Part shown: piece after piece, positions 13,833 through 22,965 of the stretch
How the letters are laid out: every line of letters starts with the position of its first letter
How positions within the stretch are numbered: position 1 is the stretch's first letter
From: Azospirillum sp. B21
Lineage (GTDB): Bacteria > Pseudomonadota > Alphaproteobacteria > Azospirillales > Azospirillaceae
Reading direction: 5' to 3'
DNA length: 64,000 bases
NCBI RefSeq assembly: GCF_008364825.1
Contig: NZ_VTTO01000021.1
Span: 42,022-106,021 of the forward strand
Notes under the pieces: generated by a model
The model's input: the letters and a program-made list of their open reading frames with translations, nothing else
Databases searched by the model: none
What the model was told of the DNA's origin: nothing
Made by a program: the position numbers and the translations under genes

Positions 13833-16613
13833 ATGGCCCCCGCCGCCGGCAAGCCGATCCCTCGTGCGACGTACCGGGTCCAACTGAATGGCGAATTCGG
13901 CTTCGACCGGACGACCGCCATCGCCGACTATATCGCCCGCCTGGGCGTCAGCCATCTCTACGCCTCCCCCTACATGAAGGCGCGGCCGGGCAGCACCCAT
14001 GGCTATGACATCGTCAACCACAACGAACTGAACCCGGAGGTCGGCGACCAGAACGACTTCCGCGATCTGGTGGAGGCGCTGAAGCGCAACAACCTCGGCC
14101 AAATCCTGGACTTCGTTCCCAACCACATGGGTGTCGGCGGGTCCGACAACGAATGGTGGTTGAACGTGCTGGAGTGGGGACCTGATAGCCCGTATGCCGG
14201 GTATTTCGACATCGAATGGGAATCAGATTACCGCTATCTCCAGGGCAAGGTGCTGGTGCCCTTCCTGGGCGACCAGTATGGCGCGGTGCTGGTGTCGGGC
14301 GGGCTGGAGCTGCGCTTCGACAGTGAGACCGGCAGCTTCGCGGTGTGGGCCTATGACAGCCACAAGCTGCCGGTGCGGCCGCAGGATTACGGCACCATCC
14401 TCGGCACCGACCACCCGGATCTGGAGCGGATCGGCGACGCATTCGCCCATCTCGCCTATGCCCGGCCCCATCAGATCGCACGGGCCGGCGTTCAGAAGGC
14501 GGAACTGGCGACACTGGTCGCGACGCGGCCGGACGTGGCCGACGCGATCAACCAGCGCCTGTCCGTCTTCCGCGGCTACCAGGGAGAAATCGACAGCTGG
14601 GTCCACCTGCACGAGCTGATCGGCTGCCAGAACTGGCGCGTCGCCTATTTCAAGGTGGCGGCCGACGACATCAACTATCGCCGCTTCTTCAACATCAACG
14701 AGCTGGCCGGCCTGCGCATGGACGAGCCGGAGCTGTTCGACGTCGCCCACCGCATGGTTCTGAAGATGGTGGAGGACGGCACGCTCGACGGCATCCGCAT
14801 CGACCACATCGACGGGCTGATCGACCCCAAGGGCTATTGCGAGCGGCTGGTCGCGGCGTCCTCCAAGCCCTTCTATCTGGTGGTGGAGAAGATCCTGGCC
14901 CGGCATGAGCGGCTGCGCGAGGATTGGCCGATCGACGGCACCACCGGTTATGAATACGCCAACCTGATGGGAGGCCTGTTCGTCGATCCCAAGGCGGAGG
15001 AAGCCTTCACCCGCCTCTACGCCGACTTCATCGGCCGGCGCGACGATTTCGAAGAGGTGGTGCGGCAGTGCAAGATCCGCATCATGGAAAGCGAGATGGC
15101 GAGCGAGCTGAACGTGCTGTCGCGCAAGGCGGCGCGCATCGCCCGCTCCAACCCCGCCACCGCCGACTTCACCGCCAACATCCTGCATCAGGCGCTGAAG
15201 GAGACCATCGCCCGCTTCCCCGTCTACCGCACCTATGTCGACGGCGGCGTGCCGAGTGATCTCGACCGCCGCGACATCGACTGGGCGATCTCCCAGGCGC
15301 GGCGGGCGGAACAGGGGCCGGACGGATCGGTCTATGATTTCCTGCAGCGGCTGCTGACCACCGATCTGGTGGCCGCACCCAAGAGCGGCTACAGCCACCG
15401 GCAAGTCACCCGCTTCGCCATGCGGTTCCAGCAGTATAGCGGCCCCGTGATGGCCAAGGGGCTGGAGGACACCGCCTTCTACCGCTACAACCGGTTGGCG
15501 GCGCTGAACGAGGTCGGCGGCCATCCCGACCATTTCGGCGTCAGCGTCTCCGCCTTCCACCGCGCCAACCAGGACCGCGCGCGCAACTGGCCGGGCAACA
15601 TGCTGGCCAGCACCACCCACGACACCAAGCGTGGCGAGGACACCCGCGCCCGCCTCTACGCCCTGTCGGAGATGCCGGAGGAGTGGGAGCGGCAGGTCCA
15701 GACCTGGAGCCGCCTGCTTCGTGCCCGCCGCGGCGACGTGGAGGGCACCGCCCCGCCCGACCGCAATGACGAGTACCTGTTCTACCAGCTGCTGCTCGGC
15801 GCCTGGCCAGCGGAGCTGACCGGTGCCTCGGTCGAGCAGATCGAACAGTCGGCGATGACCGCCTTCGCCGAACGCATCGTCGGCGCCATGACCAAATCGA
15901 TGCGCGAGGCCAAGGTCCATTCGACCTGGGCCGCACCCAACGAGGCCTATGAAGGCGCGGTCGTCAGCTTCATCCACGATGCGTTGGACGTCACCCGCCG
16001 CAACGCCTTCCTGGAGGCCTTCCTTCCCTTCCAGGCGACACTGGCACGCATCGGCATGGTCAACGGGCTGTCACAGACCCTGCTGAAGCTGACCAGCCCC
16101 GGCGTGCCCGACATCTACCAGGGCTGCGAGCTGTGGAACCTGAGCCTCGTCGATCCCGACAACCGGCTGCCGGTGGATTACGATGCCCGCCGCAGGCTGC
16201 TGGAGGAGGTGGAGGACGTGGTGGAGCGCGGCGCCGTCGCCGGCCTGCTGGAGCGCTGGACCGACGGCGCGGTGAAGCTGGCGGTGACCCGGCAGGCCCT
16301 GGCGGTGCGGGCGGAGAAGCCGGAAGTCTTCAGTGCCGGCGAGTATCTTCCGCTGGAGGCGACCGGCGACCGGGCCGACCATGTGGTCGCCTATGCCCGC
16401 CGTGCCGGCGACGACACGGTGGTGGTGGCGGTCCCGCGTCTGGTCGGCCAGCTGGGCGAAAGCCCCGACTGGGGCAACACCGCCATCCCGCTGCCGCGCG
16501 GCACTCGCTGGCGCAATCGCCTGACCGGGGCGGAGGTGGAGGGCGGCGACGCGGTTTCCGTCGCGACGCTGTTCGGAGATCTGCCGGTGGCATTGCTGTC
16601 GCGCGAGGGGTGA
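13833..16613 (+). CDS. treY: malto-oligosyltrehalose synthase
   Basis: Intramolecular transglycosylase (GH13) that turns the reducing end of a maltodextrin into a terminal trehalose unit, the substrate of the TreZ domain encoded just upstream. 926 aa from ATG 13833, which has GAGGAG with 9-nt spacing; an in-frame ATG at 13785 has no ribosome binding site. The N-terminal block ATYRVQLNGEFGF...LGVSHLYASPY is typical of TreY. Catalytic residues: Asp324 (GIRIDHIDGL), Glu352 (YLVVEKIL) and Asp597 (TTHDTKRGEDTRAR). It lies 65 nt after the fusion gene on the same strand and is almost certainly in the same operon. Confidence 0.93.
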   Translation: MAPAAGKPIPRATYRVQLNGEFGFDRTTAIADYIARLGVSHLYASPYMKARPGSTHGYDIVNHNELNPEVGDQNDFRDLVEALKRNNLGQILDFVPNHMGVGGSDNEWWLNVLEWGPDSPYAGYFDIEWESDYRYLQGKVLVPFLGDQYGAVLVSGGLELRFDSETGSFAVWAYDSHKLPVRPQDYGTILGTDHPDLERIGDAFAHLAYARPHQIARAGVQKAELATLVATRPDVADAINQRLSVFRGYQGEIDSWVHLHELIGCQNWRVAYFKVAADDINYRRFFNINELAGLRMDEPELFDVAHRMVLKMVEDGTLDGIRIDHIDGLIDPKGYCERLVAASSKPFYLVVEKILARHERLREDWPIDGTTGYEYANLMGGLFVDPKAEEAFTRLYADFIGRRDDFEEVVRQCKIRIMESEMASELNVLSRKAARIARSNPATADFTANILHQALKETIARFPVYRTYVDGGVPSDLDRRDIDWAISQARRAEQGPDGSVYDFLQRLLTTDLVAAPKSGYSHRQVTRFAMRFQQYSGPVMAKGLEDTAFYRYNRLAALNEVGGHPDHFGVSVSAFHRANQDRARNWPGNMLASTTHDTKRGEDTRARLYALSEMPEEWERQVQTWSRLLRARRGDVEGTAPPDRNDEYLFYQLLLGAWPAELTGASVEQIEQSAMTAFAERIVGAMTKSMREAKVHSTWAAPNEAYEGAVVSFIHDALDVTRRNAFLEAFLPFQATLARIGMVNGLSQTLLKLTSPGVPDIYQGCELWNLSLVDPDNRLPVDYDARRRLLEEVEDVVERGAVAGLLERWTDGAVKLAVTRQALAVRAEKPEVFSAGEYLPLEATGDRADHVVAYARRAGDDTVVVAVPRLVGQLGESPDWGNTAIPLPRGTRWRNRLTGAEVEGGDAVSVATLFGDLPVALLSREG

Positions 16614-16618
16614 ACCCT

Positions 16619-16641
16619 CCCTCTCCCCCCGGGGGAGAGGG
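16619..16641. repeat. GC-rich palindromic element after treY
   Basis: CCCTCTCCCCC-C-GGGGGAGAGGG, 11-bp perfect arms, 5 nt after the treY stop. It is followed by AATTCC without a T tract. It resembles the GC-rich palindromic intergenic repeats at 22874-22930. It could stabilise or end the treY transcript. Confidence 0.5.
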
Positions 16642-16664
16642 AATTCCTCCGACCATCGACATCC

Positions 16665-16705
16665 AGAACAAAACAAAAGGGCGCGCGGTTAACCCGCGCG
16701 CCCTT
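16665..16705 (-). terminator. rho-independent terminator of the 16728-17147 gene
   Basis: 12-bp arms AAGGGCGCGCGG / CCGCGCGCCCTT (16677-16688 and 16694-16705) with a 5-nt loop. Read on the minus strand it is followed by TTTTGTTTTGTT, an intrinsic terminator layout, 22 nt after the stop of the minus-strand gene. Confidence 0.8.
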
Positions 16706-16727
16706 CCCATTCATCCGATCCTCAGGA

Positions 16728-17147
16728 TCAGCGGGTCGTGCTGCCGGTGCCCGAAGACCCGCCCATCGAACCGGACGGCTGCTGCGTGCCGACCGGACCG
16801 TCGGAGCCCGTGCCCATCGAGCCGCTGTTGCCCAGGCTGTTGCCGCCCGTGCCGTTGGTCGAGCTGGAGGAACCGGAGCCGGTCATCGACCCGCTGCCCA
16901 TCGAGCCGCTGCCCGTCGTCGACCCACTGGAGCCGCTGGTGGCGCCGCTGTTGCTGTCCACGCCGCCCATGCTGCCGCAGCCCAACTGATTGTTGGAGGT
17001 GCAGGGCGGGTTGGTCTGGTTGGAGTTGGTGGTCGAACCGGCGCTGTTGGCGGCCGGGCTGCCGGAGATTGAACCGCTGTCGGCGGCGAGGGCCGGGGCG
17101 GCCATCAGGGCCAGGGCGGTGGCGGCGCCGATCATAAGGCTCTTCAT
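16728..17147 (-). CDS. secreted Ser/Gly/Thr-rich low-complexity protein
   Basis: 139-aa protein with a clear Sec signal peptide (MKSLMIGAATALALMAAPALA, cleavage after ALA), then a low-complexity mature part made of Ser, Gly, Asn and Thr with repeated GSMGSGSM-type units. Two cysteines (PPC and LGC) may form a disulfide. The start has AAAGGA about 8 nt upstream. I do not recognise a family with known function; small disordered exported proteins of this kind are common in Azospirillum-like genomes. It is monocistronic, closed by a strong terminator. Confidence 0.72.
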   Translation of the reverse strand: MKSLMIGAATALALMAAPALAADSGSISGSPAANSAGSTTNSNQTNPPCTSNNQLGCGSMGGVDSNSGATSGSSGSTTGSGSMGSGSMTGSGSSSSTNGTGGNSLGNSGSMGTGSDGPVGTQQPSGSMGGSSGTGSTTR

Positions 17148-17325
17148 GACGATTCCTTTCGCTGTGCTGCCCGTCGACGCCGGTCAGGCGGCCGGGCAGC
17201 CATGGTTTGGGGAACATCGAATTCCGTATTCCACGCCAACAACAGCGATGGAGCCGAATGATCGCGCCGATTTCGCTCCGGTCCTCGAATGGCCCATCAA
17301 TGCCACACCGGCGGGCGCCGAACAC

Positions 17326-17356
17326 AAAGACGCCCGCCGGAAGGGCGGGCGTCTTT
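17326..17356 (-). terminator. probable terminator of the response-regulator gene
   Basis: 13-bp perfect arms AAAGACGCCCGCC / GGCGGGCGTCTTT with a 5-nt loop, 27 nt after the stop of the minus-strand response regulator. Following bases on the minus strand are TTTGTGTT. The structure is symmetric and could also act on the plus strand. The remaining bases 17148-17325 hold the upstream region of the low-complexity gene and nothing else recognisable. Confidence 0.62.
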
Positions 17357-17383
17357 CGATCGGATTGGCGGTCCGTGTGCCGG

Positions 17384-17830
17384 TCAGGCCGAGCGCGCCT
17401 TGGGAAGGCCGGCAGCGAACGCGGCGGAGCCGTGGAAGATCTCCAGCGCGTCCGGCTTGGACGACGGGCGCAGCCCGCCCAGGATCTCCCCGGCGGCACC
17501 GATGGCCTGGACCAGCGCGTCCGGCATCACCGGCTTGCGCAGCAGGCCCATGGCGAAGCTGCGGGCTTCCGCCGCATGGTGATCGAAACCGGTCATCAGC
17601 AGCGACGGAATGCCGTTCTCCTGCCACAGCCGCCGGGCCAGTACGAGGCCGTTCTCCCCACCGGCGAGATTGACGTCGACCAGCGCCAGGTCGGGACATT
17701 CGCGGGCACCGACCCGCGCGGCCTTGGCGGCATCACGCAGCGGTCCGACCACGGTATAGCCCGCATTCTCCAGAACGGCCTTCACGGCCGGACCGATCAG
17801 CGGATCGTCCTCGACGACAAGCAACTTCAA
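17384..17830 (-). CDS. single-domain response regulator (CheY-like receiver)
   Basis: 148-aa cytoplasmic receiver domain with no output domain. It has acidic pocket Glu7-Asp8-Asp9, phospho-acceptor Asp52 (LALVDVNLAGGE), a Thr in LLMTGF and Lys in LLRKPVMP. The 'VNLAGGENGLVLARRL' stretch is typical of receivers associated with HWE/alphaproteobacterial general-stress kinases. A 30-residue C-terminal tail (ILGGLRPSSKPDALEIF...) is not part of the receiver fold. No cognate kinase adjoins it; the hybrid pathway is unknown. Confidence 0.82.
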   Translation of the reverse strand: MKLLVVEDDPLIGPAVKAVLENAGYTVVGPLRDAAKAARVGARECPDLALVDVNLAGGENGLVLARRLWQENGIPSLLMTGFDHHAAEARSFAMGLLRKPVMPDALVQAIGAAGEILGGLRPSSKPDALEIFHGSAAFAAGLPKARSA

Positions 17831-17857
17831 GACGGCATGCTCCCTTGATCTAACCGA

Positions 17858-17973
17858 GCGGGCTTATAGCCCGCCCCGTCCGGTTTTCGAAGCCTGTTCG
17901 GCTTCGATCCACTGAACCGCCCATGTTTGTCGCGGTTCCGTTCCGTTCAAGAGGTCGAAGGGGTACCCCCTTC
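17858..17973. promoter_or_regulatory. three consecutive inverted repeats in a divergent intergenic region
   Basis: The 229-nt gap between the response regulator (minus) and the FlbD-like gene (plus) has three perfect hairpin-forming repeats: GCGGGCT/AGCCCGC at 17858-17874 (3-nt loop), TCGAAGCC/GGCTTCGA at 17887-17907 (5-nt loop) and GAAGGGG/CCCCTTC at 17957-17973 (3-nt loop). They lie in the upstream leader of the minus-strand gene and could be an RNA leader structure or operators. Confidence 0.45.
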
Positions 17974-18059
17974 CGGTCATGCAGCCCCACTGAACGTCCG
18001 GTTTGGAAACATACACCATTGTCGCCTGTTTTACACTTACGCGTGAGAGGAACGAAACC

Positions 18060-18278
18060 ATGGCATTCGTTGAGTTGACCGAGATATCGGGGGATACCGT
18101 TCTGGTGAACCCCATCGCCGTCGCCTATCTGCGGGCCACCGCCGATGGCGGGACGGAGCTGCATTTCACCGGGCGGGCGGAGCCGCTGCGGGTGCCGGGC
18201 GCGCCGTCCGACGTCGCCCGCTCCCTGGAAAACGCAGCCCCCACCCCACCCGATCCTACCCTGTCGTTGCTGGCCTGA
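18060..18278 (+). CDS. small FlbD-like protein
   Basis: 72-aa protein starting at ATG 18060 behind GAGAGGAACGAAACC; an in-frame ATG at 18003 has no such site. The pattern MAFVELTEISGDTVLVNPIAVAYLRA...GGTELHF resembles small FlbD-type proteins (ELT-x5-VLVN, a beta-rich fold with a conserved Asn-Pro). FlbD proteins are usually encoded in flagellar operons; this copy is isolated, so a flagellar role is not implied. It converges with the crotonase gene, 8 nt apart. Confidence 0.6.
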   Translation: MAFVELTEISGDTVLVNPIAVAYLRATADGGTELHFTGRAEPLRVPGAPSDVARSLENAAPTPPDPTLSLLA

Positions 18279-18286
18279 CAGCCGGG

Positions 18287-19069
18287 TCAGCCGCGGGGGT
18301 AATTGGGCGCCCGCTTTTCGAAGAAGGCGGTGATGCCCTCCGCCGCCTCCGCCCCATGCAGGGCCTCGACGAAGAAGGCGGCCTCGCGGTCGAGCTGCTC
18401 GTCGGGAGCGCCGAAGCCGCTCTCGATCAGCCGCTTGGCCCGGCCGATGGCCAGCGTCGGACCATCGGCCAGCCGCTCCGCCCAGGCCATCGCCTCGGCG
18501 AGCGCGGTGCCGGGCGCCACCACCCGGTTGACGATGGCGAGCTGGGCCAGCCGCGCCGCGCCGATCTTGCCGCCCTCGAACATGATCTCGGCCGCCAGCT
18601 GCGGCGTCGCGGCGCGGGCGAGGAAGGCGGAGGCACCGCCGTCCGGGTTCAGCCCGACCTTCACATAGGCCAGGGTGAACACCGCATCCTCCGCCGCGAC
18701 GATCAGGTCGCACCCCAATGCCACCGAGAATCCCGCCCCGGCGGCTGCCCCCTCCACCGCGGCGATCACCGGCTTGGGGCAGGCGCGCATGGCGCGGGTC
18801 CAGCCATGAAAGCGCTCCAGGCTGCCGCGGGTCACCTCCGGGTCGGCCTTGGCGTTGCCGAGCAGCCGGCCCAGGTTGCCGCCGGAACAGAAGGTGCCGT
18901 TGGCCCCGGTCAGGACGATGGCCCCCACCCCCGGATCCTCGGCGGCCTGGACCAGGGCGTCGCGGGCGGCGGCCATCATTTCCGGCCCCAGCGCGTTCCT
19001 GGTGGCAGCGTCGTCCATGGTCAGCACCATCACGCGGCCCTGGCGCACGACGGTCAGTTGTCCGCTCAT
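18287..19069 (-). CDS. crotonase-family enoyl-CoA hydratase/isomerase (PaaG-like site)
   Basis: 260-aa crotonase fold enzyme, last gene of the nine-gene catabolic operon, expected to act on an acyl-CoA intermediate. The oxyanion-hole regions FCSGGNLGRL and GAAAGAGFS are present. The two catalytic glutamates of classical hydratases are not: the position in 'GxGxE' is Ser (GAGFSVALGCD) and the 'PE' position is AY (FTLAYVKVGL). The motif NPDGG keeps an Asp where PaaG-type isomerases have theirs. Isomerase or oxepin-CoA-type chemistry is therefore more likely than simple hydration. ATGA overlap with the thioesterase gene. Confidence 0.82.
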   Translation of the reverse strand: MSGQLTVVRQGRVMVLTMDDAATRNALGPEMMAAARDALVQAAEDPGVGAIVLTGANGTFCSGGNLGRLLGNAKADPEVTRGSLERFHGWTRAMRACPKPVIAAVEGAAAGAGFSVALGCDLIVAAEDAVFTLAYVKVGLNPDGGASAFLARAATPQLAAEIMFEGGKIGAARLAQLAIVNRVVAPGTALAEAMAWAERLADGPTLAIGRAKRLIESGFGAPDEQLDREAAFFVEALHGAEAAEGITAFFEKRAPNYPRG

Positions 19070-19508
19070 ATCTCGGTTCCCTCCCGGTTCTCGCTGCCCG
19101 GCCGGTATTTGAACATGCCTTCCGACGTGGCGATCAGGGCGCCGGTGTCGCCGTGGCGGATCTCCGCCGCCACCCCGATGATCTTGCGCCCGCCGCCGCG
19201 CAGCCGGCCGGTGGCGACCAGCGTACCGGTGCGCGCCTGTCCCAGGAAGCTCGTCGACAGCGACAGCGTCACCACCCGCCGCACCCGGCCGGCGAAGGGA
19301 CAGTATGTTGCCGAGAATCCGGAAACCGTGTCCAAAAGCGTCACCAGAACCCCGCCATGCACCACCCCGGCCCGGTTCAGGTGGCGCTCGTCGATGGCCA
19401 TCGTCAGCTCCGCCTCCCCCTCCTCCCAGCGACTCAAGGCGTAGCCCAGCAGGCGCTGGAATCCCGATTCCGGTTCCCCATTCAGCAGATCGTCCATACC
19501 CTGTCCCA

Positions 19509-19509
<1 letters not shown>
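19066..19509 (-). CDS. PaaI-like hotdog-fold acyl-CoA thioesterase
   Basis: 147-aa hotdog thioesterase. The motif AGVVHGGVLVTLLDTVSGFSA matches the PaaI/YbgC class (HGG loop and helix start), followed by VVTLSLSTSFLGQARTG. It would release free acid from stalled CoA thioesters of the pathway. The start is placed at 19509, where ATG overlaps the livF stop (TGATG); an in-frame ATG 12 nt downstream is the alternative. It overlaps the crotonase start by 4 nt. Confidence 0.85.
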
Positions 19510-20227
<718 letters not shown>

Positions 20228-20231
<4 letters not shown>

Positions 20232-20953
20232 GACGCCTCCGCAAGCGTGGTTTCGCCGGTATAGCTGCGGATCACCTCCGGGTCGCGGAACACCGCGTCG
20301 GGGGAGCCGTCGGCGATGATCTGGCCGAAATTCAGCACCAGCACCCGCGGGCACAACGCCGCGATGGTGGCGATGTCATGCTCGATGATGACCATGGCGA
20401 GGCGGTAGCGGTCGCGCACCGCCGCCAGCCGTTCCATGAAGGCGCGCTTGCCGCTGGTCTCCAAGCCGGCAAGCACCTCGTCCAGCAGGAGCAGGCTGGG
20501 CTCGGTCGCCAGCGCCTTGCCGACCTCCAGCGCCTTGTGCTCGGTCAGCGCCAGTTCGGTGGTGGCGTCCCGGTCGGCCTTGTCGCGCAGGTTCAGGATG
20601 TCGAGGATCTCGTCGATCCGCCTCAAATCCCTCTTGCCGGCGCCGAAGCGCTGGGCGACCAGAAGGTTCTCCCGCACCGTGCAATGGCCGAAGGGGCGCG
20701 GGATCTGGAAGCTGCGGCCGATGCCGAGCCGCGCCCGCTTCCATTCCGGCAGCTTCAGCAGCGAGGTGCCGCGGAAATCGAGCCGCCCGGCGGTCGGCCG
20801 AACCACGCCGGAGATGACGTTGAACAGCGTGGTCTTGCCGGCGCCGTTCGGGCCGACCAGTCCGATGCTCTCGCCCTCCGCGACGGAGAAGCTGGCGCTT
20901 TTCAGCGCCTGGACGCCGCCGAAATTGACCTGGACGCCTTTAAGCGTGAGCAT
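20228..20953 (-). CDS. livG: branched-chain-type ABC transporter ATP-binding protein LivG with altered signature
   Basis: 241-aa ATPase. Walker A is intact (GPNGAGKTTLF), as is Walker B (LLLLDEVLAGL) and the switch HD (IIEHDI). The ABC signature normally reading LSYGxQ is LALTEHKALEVGKAL here, without Ser or Gly of LSGGQ. Related divergent signatures are known in a subset of LivG proteins, so this may be a subfamily trait; the partner LivF has a canonical signature. Its start overlaps the livM end by 14 nt. Confidence 0.9.
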
Positions 20954-21911
20954 GGCGGTTCTCCTTCACCGGGCGGCGGCTGAGCGCCGGCATCAGGCCG
21001 CCGGGGCTGAACAGGATCATGGCGCAGAGCAGCACGCCCAGGATCATCTGATGGCCGTGCGGCAGGATCGGCTTGAACAGCAGCTGGTCGACCAGATAGA
21101 TCGCCAGCGCCCCCACCACCGGCCCCCACACCGTGCGGTAGCCGCCGAAGATCGCCGCAGCGATGGGCAGCACGGTCCAGCCGCTGGAGAAGGCGTAGTC
21201 GGGGTCGAGGAAGCTGATGAAATGGGCATTGAAGGCCCCGACCACCCCGGTGATGAAGGCCGACAGCACCAGCATCGCCGCCTTCAGATGCGTGCTGGGC
21301 ACGCCGACCACGCGGGTTGCGACCTCCGTATCGTGCATCGCCTTCAGGGCAAGGCCCCAGGTGCTGCGCCGGATGGCGTCATAAGCCAGCGCCGCCAGCA
21401 CCACGATGGTCAGCACGATCAGGTAGCCGCCGGTCTTGTCGCCGAAATCGAAGCCCAGCACGGTGGGAAAGCGCGGGATCGACAGCAGCCCGCCGGCTCC
21501 GCCGGTGATGGGGGTCATCTCCGTCGCCAGGATCTGGAAGATGTGGGCATAGGCGAGGATGGCGAGCGCGAAGTATGGGCCGCGCAGCCGCAGCGCCGGC
21601 AGCATGGCGATGGACGACACCGCCGCCCCCAGCCCGCCCAGCAGCATGGCCGCGAAGACCGGCACCCCCAGCTTCATCGCCAGCACGGCCGAGGTGTAGG
21701 ACCCCACCCCGAAGAATGCAGCGTGCCCGAAGCTGACCATGCCGCCGAGATTGCCCAGCAGCGCCCAGGCCACCGCCACCCCGGCGATGGTCAGCGCCGC
21801 TACGATCAGCCCCAGCACATAGGCGTTGCCGCCGAAGACCAGAGGCACGCCGACATAGGCGACGGCGAGCGCCACGGCCAGAAGAATGCGGTTCATCAGG
21901 GAATTGCTCAT
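20940..21911 (-). CDS. livM: branched-chain-type ABC transporter permease LivM
   Basis: 323-aa inner-membrane permease with about ten hydrophobic segments. It has the LivM-typical stretches GNLGGMVSFGHAAFFGVGSYT and LRLRGPYFALAILAY, plus GGYRTVWGPVVGA in the C-terminal half. The start is ATG 21911 overlapping the livH stop by 4 nt. It ends with a short basic tail (RRPVKENRHAHA). Confidence 0.92.
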   Translation of the reverse strand: MSNSLMNRILLAVALAVAYVGVPLVFGGNAYVLGLIVAALTIAGVAVAWALLGNLGGMVSFGHAAFFGVGSYTSAVLAMKLGVPVFAAMLLGGLGAAVSSIAMLPALRLRGPYFALAILAYAHIFQILATEMTPITGGAGGLLSIPRFPTVLGFDFGDKTGGYLIVLTIVVLAALAYDAIRRSTWGLALKAMHDTEVATRVVGVPSTHLKAAMLVLSAFITGVVGAFNAHFISFLDPDYAFSSGWTVLPIAAAIFGGYRTVWGPVVGALAIYLVDQLLFKPILPHGHQMILGVLLCAMILFSPGGLMPALSRRPVKENRHAHA

Positions 21912-22786
21912 CGCGCCAGCGCCCTCCCCCCGCCGAACAGGCCCGAAGGCGAGACGAACAGCACGACCAGGAACAGGATCATTCCCGCCAACTCCTGCAG
22001 CGAGGCCGACAGATAGGTGACCGTCAGCGATTCGATGACGCCGATCATGACGGCGCCGATCAGCACGCCGGGGATCGAGCCCATCCCGGCCAGCACGGTG
22101 ATGATGAAGGCCTTGACCGTCAGCACATGGCCCAAGGCCGGGAAGACGGTCTTGCCGGTGTAGATGGCGAAGCCGGCGAAGGTGGCGAGCAGGGCCGCGA
22201 TCATGAAGGACAGGATCTCGATCTTGCGCGGATTGACGCCCATCAGCGTCGCCGCCGCCCGGTTCGACGACAGCGCCCGCACCGCGCGTCCCTGCCAGGA
22301 ATGGTTCAGCCACCACCAGACCCCGGCCATAAGCACCAGCCCGCCGACGAAGGCCGCGACCTCCGCGTTCATCGCGAACAGCGTATCGGCGACCACCATC
22401 GAATCCTGGAACCAGGGATCGGAGGTCGACCGGATGTCGGCCGCCCAGATCGACAGGATGGTGTTGGTCAGGATGATCCCCAGCCCGAAGGTGAGAATGA
22501 GGGAATTGATCTCGCGATCCTGATCGATGCGGCTGAGCAGCGCATAGACAAGCGCCGATGCCGCCGCGACGATCACCAGCGCCACCGGGATCGCCAGCAC
22601 CGGAGAGACGCCATAATTGGATTCAGCGGCGTAGGCGACATAGGCGGCAAGCAGCACCAGCTCGCCATGGGCGAGGTTGATGACCCGCATGGTCCCGAAC
22701 ACCAGCGCCAACCCGACCGCCACGGTCGCGTAATAGCCGCCGGCGAGCAGGCCTGAGAACAGTGCCTGGAGCGTCAGTTCAAGCAT
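21908..22786 (-). CDS. livH: branched-chain-type ABC transporter permease LivH
   Basis: 292-aa inner-membrane permease, start ATG 22786 (MLELTLQALFSGLLAGGYYA). It carries the LivH signatures FGTMRVINLAHGELVLLAAYVAY, LAGMGSIPGVLIGAVMIG and a C-terminal SPSGLFGG. It lies 179 nt downstream of the binding-protein gene; that gap holds GC-rich palindromes that may lower permease expression relative to the binding protein. Confidence 0.92.
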   Translation of the reverse strand: MLELTLQALFSGLLAGGYYATVAVGLALVFGTMRVINLAHGELVLLAAYVAYAAESNYGVSPVLAIPVALVIVAAASALVYALLSRIDQDREINSLILTFGLGIILTNTILSIWAADIRSTSDPWFQDSMVVADTLFAMNAEVAAFVGGLVLMAGVWWWLNHSWQGRAVRALSSNRAAATLMGVNPRKIEILSFMIAALLATFAGFAIYTGKTVFPALGHVLTVKAFIITVLAGMGSIPGVLIGAVMIGVIESLTVTYLSASLQELAGMILFLVVLFVSPSGLFGGGRALAR

Positions 22787-22873
22787 GGATTGCGCCCTGT
22801 TGGGGGTGGCGGGGTTTGCAAAGGTGGTCGCACTTGCCCCCACCCTCCCCACGGCTGCCGCCGCGGGTCCCCT

Positions 22874-22930
22874 CCCTCCCCCGCTTCGCAAGGGAGGGCG
22901 ATTTTCCCTCCCCCGCCCAGCGGGGGAGGG
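22874..22930. repeat. GC-rich palindromic intergenic repeat between binding protein and livH
   Basis: Two adjacent inverted repeats: CCCTCCC (22874-22880) / GGGAGGG (22892-22898), and CCCTCCCCCGC (22906-22916) / GCGGGGGAGGG (22920-22930, 3-nt loop). They are followed by TCAGGGTGGGGG. This resembles widespread short GC-rich palindromes of alphaproteobacterial genomes and is related in sequence to 16619-16641. It may act as an attenuator or mRNA 3'-end stabiliser inside the operon. Confidence 0.65.
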
Positions 22931-22965
22931 TCAGGGTGGGGGCTAACCTTCCCACCCCCATCCAC

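Noticed and set aside
17864..18115. 83-codon minus-strand frame in the gap between response regulator and FlbD-like gene
   Set aside because: It overlaps the hairpin cluster and the FlbD-like start, has no ribosome binding site and no recognisable sequence.
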